Positions 58,729 to 64,000 of a stretch of 64,000 nt of DNA are shown here, piece after piece; position 1 is the stretch's first letter, and the number at the start of each line of letters is the position of its first letter. Where the stretch lies: the NCBI GenBank assembly GCA_029465975.1, contig CM055756.1, positions 910,470 through 974,469 on the forward strand, in the 5' to 3' direction. Origin of the DNA: Dallia pectoralis (lineage: Eukaryota > Chordata > Actinopteri > Esociformes > Umbridae). Below the pieces are notes generated by a model. That model saw only the letters and a list, made by a program, of their open reading frames with translations, ran no database searches and had not been told where the DNA came from. The position numbers and the translations under genes were made by a program.

Positions 58729-59970
58729 GGGCGTTTGATCAGAGCATGTCCTAGGAAGTTGGCTGGTGTCTTCACTGACATTTTCAACCTGTCACTGTCC
58801 CTGCTGGTTGTCCCCGCATGCTTCAAGATCACAACCATTGTTCCAGTGCCAAAGCCTAAATGACTTTCGACCTGTCGCGCTCACCTCCAGAATCATGCAG
58901 TACTTTGAAAGACTTGTATTGGCTCACCTTAAGTCCTGCCTCCTACCAACTCTGGACCCACTTCAGTTTGCTTTGATTTCTGTACCCCATAATATCCACC
59001 CCATGTCCTACACTCATCAGGAGGTTTCTGCCAGCATTCCATCCCTACACTCTTTATCAATGCTTTTATCTCCCCCCTGCCCATACTGTATCTCACATCC
59101 ATGCACCCTAAATCCACAAACCACACTTCACCCCTCAATCTACTTCTTTATAACCCTAAACCCATACATGTGCTGGCACCGAGGAACATCAGACCACTAC
59201 CCCCATCTTCTCCAACCCTAACAATCACATTAGTCGGCTGGCCATCATTAAACACTCAGCGTTTAACTCATTGGTACCAACTAATTTACAAGTCCCTGCT
59301 AGGCAAAGTACCTATGCTCTCTAGCCACCATGGCTTTACCCACCCACAGTCTACGCTCAAGCAGGTACATTGCAACATTCGGCTGGCAATCCTTCCAGTT
59401 TTCTGCTGTGAATGATTAGAACAAATTGCAAATATCCCTAAAACTCTAAACCCTTTTCTCACCCATTGCCTTTAAACGAATTCTGTCTGAACTTTTGTCT
59501 GATCACTGTTTGTACTACCTGCTCTCTGGTTTTCATGCACATTACTTTTTTGCCATGCCCAATTTGCACAGTGGATCATTTTCACTTGTACTGCTGTCAT
59601 ACCAGTTTATAATTTTTGGAATTATTGTATTTGCTCAGGCATGCTAAAGTGTTCTTGCTCTCACCATCACGGTCATTCGTTTCATGAACAGTAATGAACT
59701 AATTGCTGGATACACTTTAGCTTTAACATTCTGTATATAGACTTTCTTTTGTCTTTGTATTGTTGTTATTTCCATATCAATGCTGCTCAACCGACCTACT
59801 TATACCCCATTTTGTATTAACTCTATATTGACTCTCCATTTTATTCTGTGATGTGTAACTTTACGATGTCTTGCACGTTTTTTACTTTATCATGGTCAGG
59901 TCGCTGTTGCAAATAAGAATTTGTTCTCAATTGACCTACCAGGTTAAATTAAGGTTTAAAAAAATTTAAA
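58729..59970 (+). pseudogene. L2/CR1-type LINE 3' part (copy B)
   Basis: The beginning of the reverse-transcriptase region and the 3' tail correspond to 29887-30895. The frame is interrupted by an indel (frames 58766-59221 and 59101-59415). Confidence 0.7.
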
Positions 59971-60072
59971 GAATGTTTTTTTTAGGGTTTTTAATGAAAA
60001 TTAAAGCAAACGTACCTATTGCCTGTGCTTGATTTCTCCACACTCACCTAAAGGATGTGTGACAACATACAC

Positions 60073-60359
60073 CAGGGGTGCTCAATATGTTGATCGCGAT
60101 CCACCAGTCGATCTCAAGGTACTGTGGGTAGATCACATGACATCAGATGACATCTGACTTTTTCTGACACAGTGCGCCAATATATATTGTGTCAATATGG
60201 GCTCATGCGGGTATGCAAGGTACATCAACATGGATTGTAAAAATAATTCTTAATATGTTTATAGATAAATCTACGTTTTGCATTTTTGCAGTAGGTAGAT
60301 CATTTCGACTTGGTCATTTTATAAGTAGCACGCATGCTGAAAAAGTGTGAGCACCCCTG
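60073..60359. mobile_element. hAT MITE with perfect 8-bp TSD, absent from copy A
   Basis: It begins CAGGGGTGCTCAA and ends GAGCACCCCTG. The flanks 60065-60072 and 60360-60367 are both ACATACAC. The corresponding site in copy A (about 31010-31060) has no insertion. Confidence 0.9.
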
Positions 60360-60542
60360 ACATACACCAACTCACAAAATAGGTAGAATTATGCAAAGTA
60401 AATTTAGCCAAAGGGAAATTCGGCACCCTATATTCAATATCCAGAGCTTCTAATGATTTTTCTGTGGGTACAGCTAATTAAATATGTGACAGCTGTTGAT
60501 TGATATGTGAATTAATAGAAAACTTTTTGTATTTTGTTCCAG

Positions 60543-60629
60543 AGAAAAGGAAATCTGATGTGGCCAATGAAAACAAACGAACAAAGAAGCAAAAAGTTAG
60601 TGCTTCATCCAAAGCAACTGAAACACTTG
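60543..60629 (+). CDS. nuggc-like: NUGGC-like N-terminal basic exon (copy B)
   Basis: Identical over 87 nt to 31233-31319. It encodes a run of Lys/Arg (ENKRTKKQK) that would serve as a nuclear-localisation signal in a SLIP-GC relative. Confidence 0.75.
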
Positions 60630-62881
60630 GTAGGTCAAACAATCTAATGAAACATTTATCATAGTGCTTTAAAGTAACAGTTCAATAACCGTTCAATAGA
60701 AAATCTAAGTTTGTAAAATGTGTGAGGACCTGAAATGTGGTGTAATTGAATATTCATTGTTATCCATTACAATGATTTGCTACATTTGACATTACTATCA
60801 GTACAATAGAATGACTTGTAGTCCGGGAAGCAATTATGAATCATAGAATCAATTTATGGTTCAGCATTCAAGGCATAGGGATGTTAAGTGTGAAACCAGA
60901 CATATAGTGCTAATGATTTAACCATACATTTTTAGATTACATCAAAGTGATTACAGAAAAATTACCAAACTCACTGTAAATGTATTCATTATTTAAAATT
61001 ACTTTAGATTAAATAATTACTTAAGCAATACAGTTACCATTCATCCCACAGAGTTTTACATACAAAGTAGTCATCTATCAAAAATCTACAGTAAAAACAC
61101 TGTTTTTAAGCATACATGTGAGAACTCCCTCAGAAGCCAGTGTGCCGCCCCCTGCGGGCAGGCTTCGGCGGTCGTCCTCCCCGGCTTTCTGAGCTGCCAT
61201 CGTTATCTCCTCCCCCTGCACACCTTGTTCAGTCTCGTCATCACTACACCTGGTGTCCATTATCTCATTAGAGGACTATTTAAGCTCCCTATGTGTCGGG
61301 TTGTCTTTGTGTGGAATTGTTCGATGTTGCGTGTGATTGCTGTGCCGACTCTCATTTATAGAGTTCGTATCATACTCCGTGTAAGGAGTTTAGTTGCTTT
61401 AATGGGTGCGCTGCGTTGCATATCTACTTCACGTATTAGCGTGTTTACGCTTGACAGCGTTCACCGGGTTGTGCCGGTCCTAATAAAGACAGTTAGAACG
61501 CTCTCCGTGGTCCAGCCTGGCTTCATCCTTCCGTCCACCCTACACACCGTGACAATACATGCAAACATGCTCCCTACAAAAATGCTCCCTACTAATATAA
61601 GAGCTATTATACACACAAAATGTATCCAGTGATCCTGTTACAGTATTTCTAGAAATCTAGCCCCCTATTAGTAACTAATCTACATTAAGTATTACAAATG
61701 AAATGACGGACTTGCAATTGTATACAATATAGGCTACTGATCTTATATATCAATCAAATATACATTAGTTCCGGCAGTTGCTGTTATAAATATTACTGTG
61801 AGTTTATTACTGTGAGTTTATTGTTGGTTATGTATGCATGATCAACTGATTGCAGCAAGTTATCCCAGAGGAGCAGAACCTAATGCCAAGAGTGTTAGGA
61901 CCAGAGGTCTATCCCTCTCTCTGTCCCTCTCTATGTTCGTGTTGGCACACCCCCTGGCAGTGGAGAGGGAGAATAATCAGGGACATCCTGAGCACCTGAG
62001 TTTTTCCCACACCTGTTTTCTGTTTGTTCAATCAGTTTTGGTATATAGTGGGTTTCCTTTCAGTCTGTCAGTGTCGGGGCATTGTTTGTAAAGGTACATT
62101 GTTTGTTTGTAATGCCTTGCTTGTAATGTGTTTGTTCAGGGGTTTTTGATTTCTGTTTATTGTTTCTCTGTTTTGTGTTTGTAAAGTTTCGGTTCTAGTT
62201 CCTGTTTCTGCTTGTAAGAGAATAAAGTCCTTGCATTCAGCGAATCTCTGTGCCTGTGTCCATTACCTGGCTGTCTGAAGCCAATTCATTACAAAGAGAT
62301 GTACATTGAATTGCATAAATTATCATGTAAATGGTTTAACAAACATGTGCTATTGGGGATCCAAATCTATATACAGTAAAAGATCGGAATGTCACTATGC
62401 AGTTCCATTATTTATGAGAAACATGTTAATGCACATCAAGAGGACAGTTAATTATTACATGTGATTAACTCTTTCAGATGTAATGAAGACTGAGGTAAAG
62501 AAGATCATGCAAAGTCTCAGAAACAAACTGGACCAACAGGCTTCTGCAGACCTTACAGACTTCATAAGGTAGACATTTGTATTTTAGTTATGGAGAGACA
62601 ACACGTGAATAGAGGCTTATAGGCTATTTATTAAATAATAGTGCTTGTCTTTTACTTTTAACAGAGATAAACTTGAAATCCTGGAAAAAGACACAAAACA
62701 GATGGTGGGTGTTTTTGGGAAGACTGGAGCTGGTAAGAGCTCATTAATAAATGCCATCTTAGATGAGACAGATCTGCTACCTTCTGGAGGTCAAGGGGCG
62801 TGTACCTCAGTGATGATTCGGGTGGAGGCAAATTTGACAAATGACAAATGCATTGCAGAGATCGAGTTCATTCCAAAACAG
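60543..62881 (+). CDS. nuggc-like: NUGGC-like GTPase gene, 5' exons including the P-loop, continues past window
   Basis: Three exons chain in phase: 60543-60629 (Lys-rich, KRKSDVANENKRTKKQKV), 62478-62568 (helical, KTEVKKIMQSLRNKLDQQ) and 62665-62881 (GTP-binding). The third has the Walker A/G1 motif FGKTGAGKSSLINAIL and then GGQGACTSV, where the Thr is a G2 candidate. It ends in phase 0 at GTAATA, which fits the phase-0 acidic exon seen in the arms. The intron sequence at 63470-64000 matches 37958-38350 just before that exon, so the next exon should lie a few hundred bases beyond the window. The initiation exon is not identified; the first visible exon enters in phase 1. This is the only copy here with the P-loop. 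Confidence 0.85.
61117..61554 (+). mobile_element. Solo LTR with 5-bp TSD and empty site in copy A
   Basis: The element is 438 bp, begins TGTGAGAACTCC and ends ACCGTGACA (TGT...ACA). It has a TATA-like CTATTTAAG near 61277 and AATAAAG near 61482. ATACA flanks both sides (61112-61116 and 61555-61559). Copy A at about 31915-31930 shows the uninterrupted site GCATACATGCAAAC. Confidence 0.9.
61893..62293 (+). mobile_element. Solo LTR with 5-bp TSD AAGAG
   Basis: The element is 401 bp from TGTTAGGACCAG to AATTCATTACA. It is flanked by AAGAG at 61888-61892 and 62294-62298. AATAAAG near 62221 fits an R-region poly(A) signal. It shares GTCAGTGTCGGGGCATTG with the LTR at 13941-14515. Confidence 0.88.
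62478..62568 (+). CDS. nuggc-like: NUGGC-like exon, helical
   Basis: This 91-nt exon lies between TTTCAG and GTAGAC, phase 1 in and phase 2 out. It encodes a charged helix just before the GTPase domain. Confidence 0.8.
62665..62881 (+). CDS. nuggc-like: P-loop exon of NUGGC-like GTPase
   Basis: This 217-nt exon, phase 2 in and phase 0 out, encodes DKLEILEKDTKQMVGVFGKT, then the rest of the P-loop (GAGKSS) and an Asp/Thr-rich switch region. GKTGAGKSS is a clear G1 motif of the dynamin-like/SLIP-GC type. Confidence 0.9.
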
Positions 62882-63090
62882 GTAATAAAATATGTTACAT
62901 CTGTCCTATCACACAAAATGTTTGGATGTGGTGCCATCAAGAATGGTACCTTGATTTGCACTGACCGCCTCTGCTGACCATCTGAGTTAACCTGATCTTG
63001 ACAGGCTGCCCGTATCCGGGATCGTTGCACAACCCTAAACAACCATTACAACCTCTACACAAAGATTGCGACTTCAAAAACGTCTGTTTA

Positions 63091-63470
63091 CAGGGATAGT
63101 TCACTTTGAAAAAAAGTTTTGATATATTTTAGCTTACCTCAAGGGCATCCACGATGTAGGTGTCTTTGTTTCCTCAGTAGTTTCAATTTTTATATTTTTA
63201 GGTAAAACCGTTCTTGTCTGCCAGTCATATAATGCAGGTCTATGGTCACTTGAGTCCCCACCTCAAAGAGCATGCACAGAGAAGTCAAAATTAAACATGA
63301 TTTAATTACTCATAAATGTAAGTACACATTGATGGCCAAAGACACGAGCAGTTTGTGTGAGAAAACGAACAGTATTTATATTGTTTTTACCTTTTGTAAC
63401 CACATCCGTGTCCAAGTGATCTAAGGGCGCAGCGATCCGGTCTGCGCAAGCGCCGGAAGTGAGTTTTTCG
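63091..63470. mobile_element. Fish MITE-like repeat in intron
   Basis: It begins CAGGGATAGTTCACTTTGAAAA, a widespread fish repeat end, and ends near GCGCCGGAAGTGAG. It sits where the arms have the CAGTGGCG hAT MITE; only the last bases of that MITE (CGCCACTG) remain at 63471-63478. Confidence 0.55.
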
Positions 63471-64000
63471 CCACTGGTCTAGAAATTGTTTCTTTGAAAA
63501 TAGAATTGCCCAAATCAGCGAAATGGTGAAATGGCTCAACCATGAGAAACTAGACTAATCTCCACAAAACTAAATAGATTTGTTTTAAAATGCCCTCGGA
63601 ACATTCAGTTCCAAAACCTCGCAATACAATACGTTCATCGCAATGAGCAATAGCCGAGTTCTAACTTTAGACAATTTTTCGTGCGGCAGTGTCTTTCTAA
63701 TGACATGGCAATTGATGGAAACAGTGGAACTGGCCAGCCATTCACCTGCCTTATTGTAAAACTCACGTTCGGTTAGGCTATATAACTCCATGAAAAATCC
63801 AGAAAGCAAAGTCTTTTTTTGGTTATAATAATCTTAACCGTAGGCTAAATTACAAAATCCATTTGTTTCAGTGTTTGTATAATGGACAATTGTTTTTTCT
63901 GTCAATTATATTCGGTACATCTGATATGTATGAAAATATCCAACAGTTAAGCTGACAGTCTGCACTTCAAACTTTTTTTGTCATTGTATCTTTTCAAACT
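63471..64000 (+). other. Intron sequence homologous to both inverted-repeat arms
   Basis: It corresponds to 37951-38380 and to the reverse complement of 53540-53977, with many substitutions. This shows that the gene starting at 60543 and the arm genes share this intron by descent. Confidence 0.8.

Larger units (their letters stand above)
58729..61874 (+). repeat. Direct segmental duplicate, copy B
   Basis: It matches 29887-32232 in order, with scattered substitutions of a few percent. It has about 210 extra bases of LINE sequence near 58950-59200, a hAT MITE at 60073 and a solo LTR at 61117. It lacks about 100 bp present in copy A near 31365-31470. Confidence 0.9.

Noticed and set aside
58203..58838. 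Long open frames across the second gap
   Set aside because: They are made of N; the only real codons are LINE sequence.

Overview
The window looks like teleost fish nuclear DNA. It is AT-rich, has vertebrate-type split genes with GT/AG introns, and is crowded with fish repeat families: DIRS and Ty3-like retroelements, L2/CR1- and RTE-type LINEs, hAT, piggyBac, Tc1 and pogo relatives. The only host genes I recognise belong to one family, large GTPases resembling nuclear GTPase SLIP-GC (NUGGC-like). Everything else I could identify is mobile or repetitive DNA.

Layout. (1) 1-9617, plus strand: the 3' half of a NUGGC-like gene. Its last exon encodes a CARD (caspase recruitment domain), so a GTPase appears to be joined to an inflammasome/NLR-type adaptor domain. 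An LTR and a tyrosine-recombinase (DIRS) retroelement sit in one of its introns. (2) 9.6-31.2 kb: an intergenic transposon graveyard. It includes a LINE at 25.7-30.9 kb with a hAT, an RTE fragment, a second hAT and a piggyBac-type element nested in it, most with readable target-site duplications. (3) 31.2 kb: an isolated N-terminal NUGGC-like exon, then a gap of exactly 500 N. (4) 32.7-58.2 kb: a contig-like block that is mostly one inverted repeat (arms about 11.0 and 11.2 kb, spacer about 0.27 kb). Each arm carries nine NUGGC-like exons pointing toward a retroviral-type integrase fragment at the centre. The minus-strand copy is an uninterrupted 488-codon frame across nine exons. The plus-strand copy is full of small indels. 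(5) A second 500-N gap, then 58.7-61.9 kb repeats 29.9-32.2 kb in direct orientation, and the first exons of another NUGGC-like gene follow, including the P-loop exon, running out of the window.

How it fits together. The exon set matches one protein plan: a basic N-terminal exon, a helical exon, the P-loop (G1), an acidic exon, G3 (DLPG), G4 (TKTD), helical C-terminal exons, and in the first gene a linker and a CARD. The locus is either a tandem and inverted cluster of immune-type GTPase genes or, in its middle part, partly an assembly product. The inverted-repeat contig has mainly indel differences between its arms, lies between two fixed-length gaps, and the flanking contig ends duplicate each other. 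Both readings are set out in the findings.
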